A stretch of 31,901 nucleotides of DNA, from positions 1 to 31,901 of the forward strand of contig JAEDCX010000020.1 of the NCBI GenBank assembly GCA_016293925.1, written 5' to 3'. Below are positions 1-7,848 of the stretch, piece after piece. Below the pieces are notes generated by a model. It had not been told where the DNA came from, ran no database searches, and was given only the letters and a program-made list of their open reading frames with translations. The translations under genes were made by a program, and so were the position numbers. This stretch comes from Lachnospiraceae bacterium (GTDB lineage Bacteria; Bacillota; Clostridia; Lachnospirales; Lachnospiraceae). Each line of letters starts with the position of its first letter. Position 1 is the first letter of the stretch.

Positions 1-387
1 AATACTATTTACACATTGATTGATAACGTGTATGATATAGCTATATCATCCGGTATTCAGATTATCATCTTCCTGTCCGGTCTGCAGACCATACCGCAGT
101 CGATGTACGAGGCTGCAGATATTGAAGGCTGTACTTCCTGGGAGAAATTGTGGAAGATTACATTCCCGATGATCAGCCCGCTGTTCCTTGTTAACTGGGT
201 ATATACGATTGTTGACTTCTTCATGAGAAGTGATAATGACGTTATGGATAAGATTAAGACCACGATGGTGGTAAAACTGGATTACGGTTTTGCATCTGCC
301 ATGGCTTGGGTATATTTCGGCATTGTTATCGTCATTATCGGCGTAACATCGTACATTATTTCAAAGGCGGTGTACTATTATGAGTAA
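1..387 (+). CDS. Sugar ABC transporter permease, LplB-like (5' end outside window)
   Basis: This is the C-terminal part of an inner-membrane permease of the CUT1 carbohydrate importer type. The open frame runs in from base 1, so the true start lies upstream. The cytoplasmic EAA loop that docks the ATPase is visible as YEAADIEGCTSWEKLWKITF, followed by a hydrophobic stretch (PMISPLFLVNWVYTI) and a last membrane helix near the C-terminus (WVYFGIVIVIIGVTSYII). It overlaps the next permease gene by 8 nt, the usual arrangement for LplB/LplC-type pairs that are translationally coupled. With the second permease and the binding lipoprotein it forms one importer. From the downstream enzymes the cargo is inferred to be xylan-derived oligosaccharides, possibly acidic ones. 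No ATPase gene is present; such systems commonly borrow a shared MsmK-type ATPase encoded elsewhere. Confidence 0.88.
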   Translation, partial: NTIYTLIDNVYDIAISSGIQIIIFLSGLQTIPQSMYEAADIEGCTSWEKLWKITFPMISPLFLVNWVYTIVDFFMRSDNDVMDKIKTTMVVKLDYGFASAMAWVYFGIVIVIIGVTSYIISKAVYYYE

Positions 388-1381
388 GACGGCAAAGGTT
401 GATAGAGTAGGATATTGGGAGAGGAATCGCAGGAGTCAGGGATACCTGTTCAAACGCGATATAGTACGCATATGCGGGAAACTGGCGAGAGCTGTCTTAT
501 TGATCGGTATGTGCTTCATGATTATTGAGCCGATTCTGAATAAGATCTCTATCAGTTTCATGTCAGAAGATGATCTGTACAATCCGCTGATTATCTCCAT
601 CCCGGAGCATTTTACATCGGCGAATTACATACTTGCCTCGCAGTTCATGGATTACTTCAAGACGCTGGGGAACAGCTTTATCATTTCTCTGACGATTGCA
701 ATCCTCCAGATTATGGTTTGTACGCTGGTGGGATATGGATTTGCGAGATTTGAGTTCCCGCTGAAGAAGATCTGGTGGGCGTGTGTTATGCTGGTGGTGG
801 TTATTCCGCCGCAGACGATTTCCACGTCATTACACCTGTCATTCAAATATTTTGATATTTTTGGTCTTTTCAAATTGATAAAACATGATACAATAAACTT
901 ACGAGGTAGCGTTGCGCCCTACTATATGATGAGTGCAACCTGTATGGGATTGAAGAATGGTATCTATATCTTCATGATTCGTCAGTTCTTCCGTAATATC
1001 CCGAAGGATATTGAAGAGGCTGCCTACGTGGATGGTCTTGGTACCTTTAAGACATTCTACCGCATTATGTTACGGGATGCGGTGCCGATTCTGACAAGCT
1101 GCTTCCTGTTCTCTTTTGTATGGCAGTGGACAGACGGTTTCTATTCCAGAATGTTCTTAGGCAACGTCAAACTGTTGTCGACTCAGTTGCAGCTGGTTGG
1201 CGAGAAGCTGGGGAACTACATCATATATACACTGCATGATTCCAGCGGTGCCAGCACGGGTTATACGAACTGTATCATTGCAACCGGTACATTGATGACG
1301 ATTGTTCCGTTGCTGATCTTGTATCTGTTTGCTCAGAAAGGTTTCGTCGAGAGCTTGAGCAGTACCGGTATCAAGATGTAA
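380..1381 (+). CDS. Carbohydrate ABC transporter permease, MalG/LplC-like
   Basis: This 333-residue integral membrane protein is the second permease of the importer. The N-terminal ~40 residues are charged and cytoplasmic (WERNRRSQGYLFKRD). A first helix follows at about 38-58, then a periplasm-side segment and several further helices ending in LILYLFAQKGFVE. The EAA loop is EEAAYVDGLGTFKTFYRIML, with the EAA residues at 213-215, followed by a helix starting DAVPILTSC; this loop contacts the ATPase. The length is slightly longer than typical MalG-type permeases (about 280-300) because of the N-terminal extension, which is common in the LplC/YtcP branch. The ATG at 380 overlaps the upstream permease by 8 nt. 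An 85-nt gap separates it from the binding protein, with no terminator in it, so all three probably share a transcript. Confidence 0.92.
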   Translation: MSKTAKVDRVGYWERNRRSQGYLFKRDIVRICGKLARAVLLIGMCFMIIEPILNKISISFMSEDDLYNPLIISIPEHFTSANYILASQFMDYFKTLGNSFIISLTIAILQIMVCTLVGYGFARFEFPLKKIWWACVMLVVVIPPQTISTSLHLSFKYFDIFGLFKLIKHDTINLRGSVAPYYMMSATCMGLKNGIYIFMIRQFFRNIPKDIEEAAYVDGLGTFKTFYRIMLRDAVPILTSCFLFSFVWQWTDGFYSRMFLGNVKLLSTQLQLVGEKLGNYIIYTLHDSSGASTGYTNCIIATGTLMTIVPLLILYLFAQKGFVESLSSTGIKM

Positions 1382-1465
1382 TGTTCTATGATATAAGTCT
1401 TATGGGCAGTATGCCGGATTCATATTGTCCGTAAGCTTATATAGATAAACTTTAGGAGGTTAATT

Positions 1466-2929
1466 ATGAAGAAGAAGTTTTTAGCTGTTGTTCTTGGTGC
1501 AGCAATGGTTACAAGCTTAGTTGCTTGTGGCAAGAAGGAAGACAAGAAGGATGACACCACGACAACAACACCGGACGACACAACGGATGTAACAGACAAC
1601 ACAGACAACACAGACAACACAGATACTCCGGACGACACAACTGACGAGGCTGATCCTTGGACCGTTATCGTAGACGCTGATGGCAACCCGGTTGACCTTG
1701 GCGGTATGGAGATTCTGATTGCTGACTGGTGGACAGGCGAGCAGGAAGAGCCGAAGACAGCTTATGAGATCGCAAGAAAAGAGTATTATGACTGGATTCA
1801 GGAGACATACAACTTCACGATCACAAGAGCAGCTTGGTCTTCTTGGGGTGATATGCCTGCTGATTATGTTAACTACGCTACAACAGGCGGCGATGAGAAT
1901 ATCATCTTCTGTCTGCGTCAGGGTGGTGAGCTTACATCCGCAATGGCTCAGGGACTTATGTATGATCTGAATACACTTGACTGTCTTGATTTCTCAGAGA
2001 GCAAGTGGGATGCAGCTGTACAGTCTCTTGGTGCTTCCGGTGACAAACAGTTTGTAGTAAGAGCTGAAGAGCATGAGCCTACCGCTTGTGTTTACTTCAA
2101 TAAGAGATTATTGAAGGATGCCGGCATTGAGCCTGACTACATCTATGAGTTACAGAGAAATCATGAGTGGACATGGGATAAGTTCGAAGAGATTCTGGCA
2201 GCTGTTCAGGCTGATACAGACAACGATGGTGTAATCGACAGATACGCTATGACAAACTTCACATCTAACTTGTACCCTGCTGCAGTATTCTCTAACGGTG
2301 GATCATTCATCGGTAAGGATGCTGACGGTAAGTTCTTCAACAACATCGAGTCAGATGCTACTATGGAAGCTATGAACTGGTGTATGGATATTCTGAGCAA
2401 GTATGAGATGCCTCAGCCGGAAGGATCTGAGTGGAACTACATGTACGCTTCCTTTGCTAATGCAGAGGCTGTATTCTTCCCTTCTGGTAGAGCATACATG
2501 GCTGGTCAGGATTTCAAGAACATGGAAGATGACTTCGGTTGCGTATGTTTCCCGATGGGACCTCGCATGACAGAGTATACCAACATGGCTACTGACAACG
2601 TATATTGTATCCCGTCTTGCTACGATGCTGACAAGGCTTGGAAGATCATGTTCGCTTACAACCTGTACACTGATCCGGTTCCGGGCTTCGAAGATTACTC
2701 ACCGATGCAGAAGGGTTATGAGAATTCTATGAGAGATAGTGTAGCAGTTGAAGAGACAATCGCTTACCTGCTTGCAAATCCTCAGGCTGATTTGACTGGA
2801 TGTATCGTTGGTCTTGACCTTGGACCTCAGTTATTCTGGGCTGTCAACAAGGACAACACACCTGCACAGCAGGCTGAAGCTCAGAGAAATGCTTGGGCTG
2901 AACTGATCAATCAGGCTAACGGACAGTAA
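1466..2929 (+). CDS. Extracellular solute-binding lipoprotein of sugar ABC importer
   Basis: This 487-residue secreted lipoprotein is the substrate receptor of the ABC importer. A signal peptide (MKKK plus a hydrophobic core) ends in the lipobox LVAC with Cys21, so it should be tethered to the outer face of the membrane. A D/T/N-rich flexible linker (about residues 25-62) precedes the binding domain, which has Trp-rich patches such as ADWWTG and AAWSSWGD suited to stacking on sugar rings. An acidic EF-hand-like segment DTDNDGVIDRY is also visible. The start is fixed by a perfect AGGAGG 6 nt upstream of the ATG. Codon use is more biased than in its neighbours, as expected for an abundant binding protein. 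It belongs to the family 1 binding proteins near LplA-type receptors. Xylo-oligosaccharide specificity is inferred only from the adjacent xylan enzymes. Confidence 0.9.
   Translation: MKKKFLAVVLGAAMVTSLVACGKKEDKKDDTTTTTPDDTTDVTDNTDNTDNTDTPDDTTDEADPWTVIVDADGNPVDLGGMEILIADWWTGEQEEPKTAYEIARKEYYDWIQETYNFTITRAAWSSWGDMPADYVNYATTGGDENIIFCLRQGGELTSAMAQGLMYDLNTLDCLDFSESKWDAAVQSLGASGDKQFVVRAEEHEPTACVYFNKRLLKDAGIEPDYIYELQRNHEWTWDKFEEILAAVQADTDNDGVIDRYAMTNFTSNLYPAAVFSNGGSFIGKDADGKFFNNIESDATMEAMNWCMDILSKYEMPQPEGSEWNYMYASFANAEAVFFPSGRAYMAGQDFKNMEDDFGCVCFPMGPRMTEYTNMATDNVYCIPSCYDADKAWKIMFAYNLYTDPVPGFEDYSPMQKGYENSMRDSVAVEETIAYLLANPQADLTGCIVGLDLGPQLFWAVNKDNTPAQQAEAQRNAWAELINQANGQ
1592..1618 (+). repeat. Three 9-bp tandem repeats in the lipoprotein linker
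   Basis: The unit ACAGACAAC is repeated three times in frame and encodes TDN-TDN-TDN within the D/T-rich spacer between the lipid anchor and the sugar-binding domain. Slippage here would change spacer length by whole triplets without breaking the frame. Confidence 0.85.
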
Positions 2930-2954
2930 TCTGAATCAGATGGCTGATACGTAG

Positions 2955-2991
2955 ACGTATGTTCGCATACGTATGAGAATGGAAACATTCT
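2955..2991 (+). other. Two tetraloop hairpins in 3' UTR of the binding-protein mRNA
   Basis: The first hairpin pairs ACGTATG (2955-2961) with CATACGT (2966-2972) around a TTCG loop. The second pairs AGAATG (2976-2981) with CATTCT (2986-2991) around a GAAA loop. Both loops are unusually stable RNA tetraloop classes (UNCG and GNRA). They sit between the stop codon and the terminator at 3008 and could block 3' exonucleases, raising binding-protein mRNA levels; that role is inferred. Confidence 0.7.
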
Positions 2992-3007
2992 ACCAAACAT
3001 AGGAATG

Positions 3008-3043
3008 ACGGGATGGCTTTCCGGAACCATCCCGTTTCTTCTT
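3008..3043 (+). terminator. Intrinsic terminator after the ABC transporter genes
   Basis: A perfect 9-bp stem, ACGGGATGG (3008-3016) with CCATCCCGT (3027-3035), has a 10-nt loop and is followed by the pyrimidine run TTCTTCTT. It separates the importer genes from the glycosidase genes. From here to the GH3 start at 3180 (about 136 nt) no protein-coding gene and no convincing sigma-A promoter is visible. Confidence 0.85.
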
Positions 3044-3179
3044 ATTATGCGGTTGTATGTATCCGTCAGAACAGATCAGAGTGCAGGGGTGTTTTCCCTT
3101 CATTGTGATGTGTTTTAACGGCGTACAGATGTAACCGGATCTCCTGATGGGAGTGACGATTCGGAGTGGAGGTATGGAT

Positions 3180-5303
3180 ATGACGAGAGAAGAAGCAAGG
3201 CAGAGAGCGACGGAATTGGTTAACCGTATGACGGTGGAAGAGATTGCCGGACAGTTGAAGTACGACGCGGAAGCAATCGAGAGACTGGATATTCCGGAAT
3301 ATAACTGGTGGAATGAAGGCTTGCACGGCGTGGCCAGAGCGGGTGTTGCAACCATGTTTCCGCAGGCAATCGGTATGGCTGCATCCTTTGATGATGAATT
3401 GCTGTTGGAAGAAGGCAAGGTGATTGCCACCGAAGGCAGAGCCAAATATAACGAATATTCGAAGCATGAAGATCGTGACATATACAAGGGGCTGACCTAT
3501 TGGTCGCCCAATATCAATATTTTCCGGGATCCAAGATGGGGAAGAGGTCATGAAACGTATGGAGAAGACCCATATTTAACGGGTTCTCTTGGCGTTTCTT
3601 TTATACACGGACTGCAGGGGGATGACGATGATGTGCCTTACCTGAAACTGGCCGCCTGCGCCAAACATTTTGCGGTTCATTCCGGACCGGAGAGTATGCG
3701 GCATTTTTTTGACGCCAAAGCAAACTCCAAGGATCTGTATGAGACCTACCTGCCCGCTTTCGAGAGGGCGGTCAGAGAGGCGAAGGTGGAGTCGGTTATG
3801 GGGGCCTATAACCGCACTAACGGGGAACCCTGTTGTGCCAACCGGGAATTGATGGTGAATATCCTGCGGGGCAAATGGGGATTTGAAGGACATTTCGTGT
3901 CTGACTGCTGGGCAATCAGAGATTTCCATGAGGAACATAAGGTAACCCGCTCGGCAGAAGAATCTGCTGCCCTTGCACTGAATACCGGCTGTGATCTGAA
4001 CTGTGGCTGTACCTATCAGAAGATACTGGATGCATACCGGTCCGGACGGGTTTCATTGGATACGCTGAAAGAATCTGCGGTGAGACTGTTTACCACACGA
4101 TTCCTGCTGGGTATGTTTGAGCACACGCCATATGATGATATCCCCTATGAGGTGGTGGAATGCAGGGAGCATCTGGCGGTTGCAGAGAGGGCGGCCAGAG
4201 AGAGCATCGTGCTGTTGAAGAATAACGGTCTGCTTCCCCTTGACAAGAAGCAGTATCATACCATCGGTGTGATTGGTCCCAATGCAAACAGCAGACGGGC
4301 GTTGATCGGTAATTATTACGGAACTTCATCGAGATATATTACGGTTCTGGAAGGTATTCAGGACTATGTTGGCGATGATGTGCGCGTCCTTTACAGTGAG
4401 GGAAGTCATCTTTTCCTGGAGAAGGGGGATCCGCTGTCGAAGATGCACCACAGGCTGAGTGAGGCAGCCACGGTCTGCGAACATTCTGAGGTGGTGGTAC
4501 TCTGCCTGGGTCTGGATGAGACACTGGAAGGAGAACAGGGAGATACCGGCAATTCGGATGCTTCCGGGGATAAACGGAATCTGCTGCTTCCTTTGTGCCA
4601 GCGAAAACTGTTAGAGGTTGTGATCAAGAGCGGCAAGCCCTATATCCTGTGTATGATGGCAGGCAGTGCCATTGATATGACGGAAGCGGATCAGAGCGCA
4701 GCTGCGATTCTGCAGTTATGGTATCCCGGTGCAAGGGGAGGGAAAACCGTTGCGGATATATTGTTTGGTGAGATTTCACCATCCGGTAAGCTTCCGGTAA
4801 CCCTGTATCACGATACGGACGAACTTCCGGAATTCACAGACTATTCCATGAAGAACAGAACCTATCGGTATTTCACGGGAACACCGCTGTATCCGTTCGG
4901 ATACGGCCTGACCTATGGTTCTGCGAAAGTGGTTTCTGCGAAGGTGACAAGCGGGGAAACTCTTGCAGAGGCCGCTAGAGACGGCGCAGAGGTGACGGTT
5001 ACCCTCTGCAATGATTCCACTGTCACGGTGGAAGAGGTGGTTCAGATCTATGCGCATATGAACGGTACGATGAACGAAGTGCCGAATCACAGACTCTGTG
5101 CATATCAGCGTGTTCTGCTTCCGGCAGGGGAAACTGTTACCGTGACGCTCCCGATCCGGGCGTCGGAATTCACTGTTGTGGATGAGGAGGGGAACCGGAG
5201 AACGGATGGAGATTCCGTGACATTGTTTGTCGGCTTCGGACAGCCGGACGGAAGAACGGAGGAACTGACCGGTCAGCGTTCCGTTCAGTTACATGTGCAA
5301 TAG
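3180..5303 (+). CDS. GH3 beta-xylosidase/beta-glucosidase-like glycosidase, cytoplasmic
   Basis: This 707-residue glycoside hydrolase family 3 enzyme is expected to remove terminal beta-linked xylose (or glucose) from oligosaccharides. It shows YNWWNEGLHGVARAG near the N-terminus, typical of the xylosidase branch. Next comes PNINIFRDPRWGRGHETYGE, then the nucleophile motif FVSDC with Asp242. A second alpha/beta domain starts around RESIVLLKNNGLLPL, and a C-terminal fibronectin-III-like domain follows PLYPFGYGLTYG. There is no signal peptide, so action on imported sugars is inferred. The ATG at 3180 is preferred because GGAGG lies 7 nt upstream; in-frame ATGs at 3174 and 3147 are less well placed. 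It begins the ten-gene catabolic run. Xylosidase rather than glucosidase activity rests on motif resemblance and context. Confidence 0.9.
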   Translation: MTREEARQRATELVNRMTVEEIAGQLKYDAEAIERLDIPEYNWWNEGLHGVARAGVATMFPQAIGMAASFDDELLLEEGKVIATEGRAKYNEYSKHEDRDIYKGLTYWSPNINIFRDPRWGRGHETYGEDPYLTGSLGVSFIHGLQGDDDDVPYLKLAACAKHFAVHSGPESMRHFFDAKANSKDLYETYLPAFERAVREAKVESVMGAYNRTNGEPCCANRELMVNILRGKWGFEGHFVSDCWAIRDFHEEHKVTRSAEESAALALNTGCDLNCGCTYQKILDAYRSGRVSLDTLKESAVRLFTTRFLLGMFEHTPYDDIPYEVVECREHLAVAERAARESIVLLKNNGLLPLDKKQYHTIGVIGPNANSRRALIGNYYGTSSRYITVLEGIQDYVGDDVRVLYSEGSHLFLEKGDPLSKMHHRLSEAATVCEHSEVVVLCLGLDETLEGEQGDTGNSDASGDKRNLLLPLCQRKLLEVVIKSGKPYILCMMAGSAIDMTEADQSAAAILQLWYPGARGGKTVADILFGEISPSGKLPVTLYHDTDELPEFTDYSMKNRTYRYFTGTPLYPFGYGLTYGSAKVVSAKVTSGETLAEAARDGAEVTVTLCNDSTVTVEEVVQIYAHMNGTMNEVPNHRLCAYQRVLLPAGETVTVTLPIRASEFTVVDEEGNRRTDGDSVTLFVGFGQPDGRTEELTGQRSVQLHVQ

Positions 5304-5340
5304 CAGAAGAGAAAGCTTGGTTAGAGAGGAGAATTGCGAT

Positions 5341-7098
5341 ATGCGTAGCAATGTTGCTCGAAGAATACTGGTATTGGAAATTTGCGTAACCCTTGCAGGC
5401 ACGATGCTGTTTGGATGCGGCAGGCAGAGTGCCGGGGATTCGCATGAGACCGAGGGGGAAACGGTTGCAGATGGTGTGACCACCGGCGGGGATGTGTCTG
5501 ACGAAAGCGTGTCTGACGAAAGCGGGGCGAAGAAGGATGATACAACCGGTGATCTGGCAGATACACAGGCGGATCCGCAGGAGCATACCCCGGAGGGAGA
5601 GCAGACAAAGGAGGATCCCGTAGCGGAGCCTATCGAGGAAGATAAGGATGGCGCGGTGTATTGTGCGGCGCAGTTTGAGGGCATGAAGCGTACGATGCCG
5701 TATAAACTGTATGGGGAGCATAATCCTGTCATGACACAGGCGTTTGGAGCGGATCCCTATGCACTGGTGTATGACGATACCGTGTATCTGTACATGACCG
5801 GCGATGTTCTGGAGACAAGCGGCGGTACCGTCGGGAACAATACCTTCGGCAAGATTAATACGCTTCATATTGTGAAATCAAAGGATCTTGTGAACTGGAC
5901 CGACTGCGGTGAGATCAAGATCAACGGCTCCAAGGGCGTTACGAAATGGGCGAACAATTCCTGGGCGCCTGCAATCTGTATGAAGAATATTGATGGAAAA
6001 GATCAGTTCTTTTTATATTTTGCAAACGGTGGCGGTGGAATTGGTGTGCTGGTTGCCGACAGCCCGGAGGGACCGTTCACGGATCCTCTTGGGAAGGCAC
6101 TGGTTACCTGGTCATCCCCCGGCGTACCGGGAGTTGTATGGCTGTTTGACCCTGCTGTATTTGTGGATGATGACGGTACCGGTTATCTGTATTTCGGCGG
6201 CGGCGTTCCGGAGGGGAAGCAGGATAATCCGGGAACCGGCCGTGTTGTGAAACTGACGGATGATATGATTCATCTGGATGGAGAAGCCAAGGCACTGGAG
6301 ATTCCTTATCTGTTTGAGGACTCCGGAATTAATAAAATCGGGGATACTTATTATTATTCCTACTGTTCGAACTGGAATGTACCATCCATGGCAGAAAGCG
6401 GACTCCCCATTGAGAGTGCCCAGATCTGTTATATGACATCCAAATCACCCATGGGGCCGTTCGAACTGCAGGGCACTGTTCTGCGGAATCCGGGTGCTTA
6501 TTTCGGTATCTGGGGAACGAATCATCATTGCATGTTTGAATTCAAGGGACAGTACTATATTACATATCATACGCAGGTTCTGGAGAAGAAGATGGGATAT
6601 GAAGGCAAGGGATATCGTTGTACCCATATCGATAAGGTGACCGTGAATGAGGACGGTTCGTTGAGCAGCTTCGGAACCACAACCGGCGTGGAGCAGGTAT
6701 GCAATTTCAGTCTGGAGGATGTGGTGGAAGCAGAGACCATGTCAACAATGGGGGGCATTGAAGTTGTGAAGATTCGGGATTCCAAGGCAGAGACAGGAGA
6801 GAGAATGGTGGTCAGTGCCATTGAAACCGGGGATTTCATTTTCCTTTCCAATGTGGATTTTGCGCAGGGCAAGAATCATTTCCGGATTACGGCAAGATCC
6901 GGTAATGAAGACGGTTTCATAGAAATCCGGCTGGATACCATCGGCGGACCGGTGGTAGGCTATGTGAGACTGGCAGGAGAGGCGGAAGGCTTCCAGGAGT
7001 TTGAATGTGATCTGCTGGAAACGGTGACCGGAGTACATAACTTGCTATTTACATTTTGCGGGGAAGGATTCACACTCGATAAGTGGTGTTTTGAGTAG
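5341..7098 (+). CDS. GH43 lipoprotein with CBM6-like domain (arabinofuranosidase/xylosidase)
   Basis: This 585-residue protein has a lipoprotein signal ending LFGC (Cys26), so it is predicted to be anchored outside the membrane. An acidic low-complexity linker spans about residues 28-105. The five-bladed GH43 domain follows, with catalytic base Asp138 (GADPY), transition-state Asp270 (FDPAVFVDDDG) and probable acid Glu326 (YLFEDSG). A CBM6-like beta-sandwich begins near residue 461 (VVEAETMSTMGG), a domain often found binding xylan in such enzymes. Likely activity is removal of arabinofuranosyl branches or terminal xylose from xylan fragments; sequence alone does not settle which. The ATG at 5341 is chosen because AGAGGAG lies about 10 nt upstream and the signal peptide starts there; an in-frame upstream ATG at 5293 would overlap GH3 and bury the signal. 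It is the only exported hydrolase in the run. Confidence 0.88.
   Translation: MRSNVARRILVLEICVTLAGTMLFGCGRQSAGDSHETEGETVADGVTTGGDVSDESVSDESGAKKDDTTGDLADTQADPQEHTPEGEQTKEDPVAEPIEEDKDGAVYCAAQFEGMKRTMPYKLYGEHNPVMTQAFGADPYALVYDDTVYLYMTGDVLETSGGTVGNNTFGKINTLHIVKSKDLVNWTDCGEIKINGSKGVTKWANNSWAPAICMKNIDGKDQFFLYFANGGGGIGVLVADSPEGPFTDPLGKALVTWSSPGVPGVVWLFDPAVFVDDDGTGYLYFGGGVPEGKQDNPGTGRVVKLTDDMIHLDGEAKALEIPYLFEDSGINKIGDTYYYSYCSNWNVPSMAESGLPIESAQICYMTSKSPMGPFELQGTVLRNPGAYFGIWGTNHHCMFEFKGQYYITYHTQVLEKKMGYEGKGYRCTHIDKVTVNEDGSLSSFGTTTGVEQVCNFSLEDVVEAETMSTMGGIEVVKIRDSKAETGERMVVSAIETGDFIFLSNVDFAQGKNHFRITARSGNEDGFIEIRLDTIGGPVVGYVRLAGEAEGFQEFECDLLETVTGVHNLLFTFCGEGFTLDKWCFE
5494..5523 (+). repeat. Perfect 15-bp tandem duplication in GH43 linker
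   Basis: GTGTCTGACGAAAGC occurs twice back to back (5494-5508, 5509-5523), encoding VSDES twice from residue 52 in the acidic spacer between lipid anchor and catalytic domain. Perfect identity suggests a recent duplication that lengthens the tether. Confidence 0.9.
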
Positions 7099-7141
7099 AT
7101 GAACTGCGGAATGATGCGGAGATTGGAGAAGATAGAGTGCT

Positions 7142-7813
7142 ATGAGATTTTTGAGTCCTGACAGTGGATTTATGAGAGGGTTGTCGACAGTATCGGATGT
7201 TTTTCTGATCAGTTTTCTGTGGATTATGTGCAGTCTTCCGGTGGTGACGATCGGACCGGCTTCCTGTGCCGCCTATTATGCCTTGATCAAGGTGGTACAT
7301 AAGAAAAAAGGATATCTGTCCAAGGAGTTTTTCAAATCGTTCCGGCTGAATCTGAAACAGGGACTGTTTCTGTCCGTCATTGTGGTGGTTCTGCTGGCTT
7401 TGCTGGGGTATAACATCTACACCATGTACTGGGCGATGGACTATGAAGTGAAAAATAATCTTTCCGGATATTCCTTTTACCTGCTGTTTGCATATTTTGT
7501 GATTCTGTTGCTGGTGATTGCGTTTATGCTGTATGCGTTCCCGGCGATGTCGAGGTTTACTTTCCGCAACATGCAGATCACGAAGTTTGCCGTATTTGCT
7601 CTTTTCAGACATATGCTGAGCACGCTGGCCATGCTGGTTGTGTTTGTTGCTTCCGTCATTCTGTTGATTGTGTTCCCGATGGCGATTTTGTTTGTGCCTG
7701 CGGGGAATCTGTATCTGCAGAGTGTGCTGGTAGAGAGAATCCTGCGGAGATATATGTCTGAGGAACAACTGGCACAGTGGGACGGAACCAACGAAGAGAT
7801 CTATACAGAATAG
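7142..7813 (+). CDS. DUF624 (YesL-like) membrane protein
   Basis: This 223-residue integral membrane protein has about four to five hydrophobic helices (roughly residues 18-40, 73-95, 108-132, 155-185). It carries the DUF624 hallmark near the N-terminus, where a first helix runs into LPVVTIGPASCAAYYAL, and a basic cytoplasmic segment VHKKKGYLSKEFFKSFR follows. Members of this family are encoded beside LplB/YtcP-type sugar importers and rhamnogalacturonan or xylan loci (for example yesL in Bacillus), but no biochemical function is established. GGAGAA lies about 11 nt before the ATG. It sits 43 nt after GH43 and is followed closely by GH115, so it is almost certainly cotranscribed. A role in import or in sensing cell-envelope status is speculation. 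Confidence 0.88.
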   Translation: MRFLSPDSGFMRGLSTVSDVFLISFLWIMCSLPVVTIGPASCAAYYALIKVVHKKKGYLSKEFFKSFRLNLKQGLFLSVIVVVLLALLGYNIYTMYWAMDYEVKNNLSGYSFYLLFAYFVILLLVIAFMLYAFPAMSRFTFRNMQITKFAVFALFRHMLSTLAMLVVFVASVILLIVFPMAILFVPAGNLYLQSVLVERILRRYMSEEQLAQWDGTNEEIYTE

Positions 7814-7848
7814 ACAGAGAGGCAGTGGAAACGATGGGAGACAGGAGA

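Noticed and set aside
1382..1465. A catabolite (cre) site or separate promoter before the binding-protein gene
   Set aside because: No WTGNAARCGNWWWCA-like palindrome and no paired -35/-10 found; only a small GGCA/TGCC hairpin.
3044..3179. A promoter for the ten-gene xylan run
   Set aside because: Several TTG-like hexamers (for example near 3053 and 3103) were tested, but none has a reasonable -10 at 16-18 bp. A regulator-dependent promoter may exist but cannot be shown.
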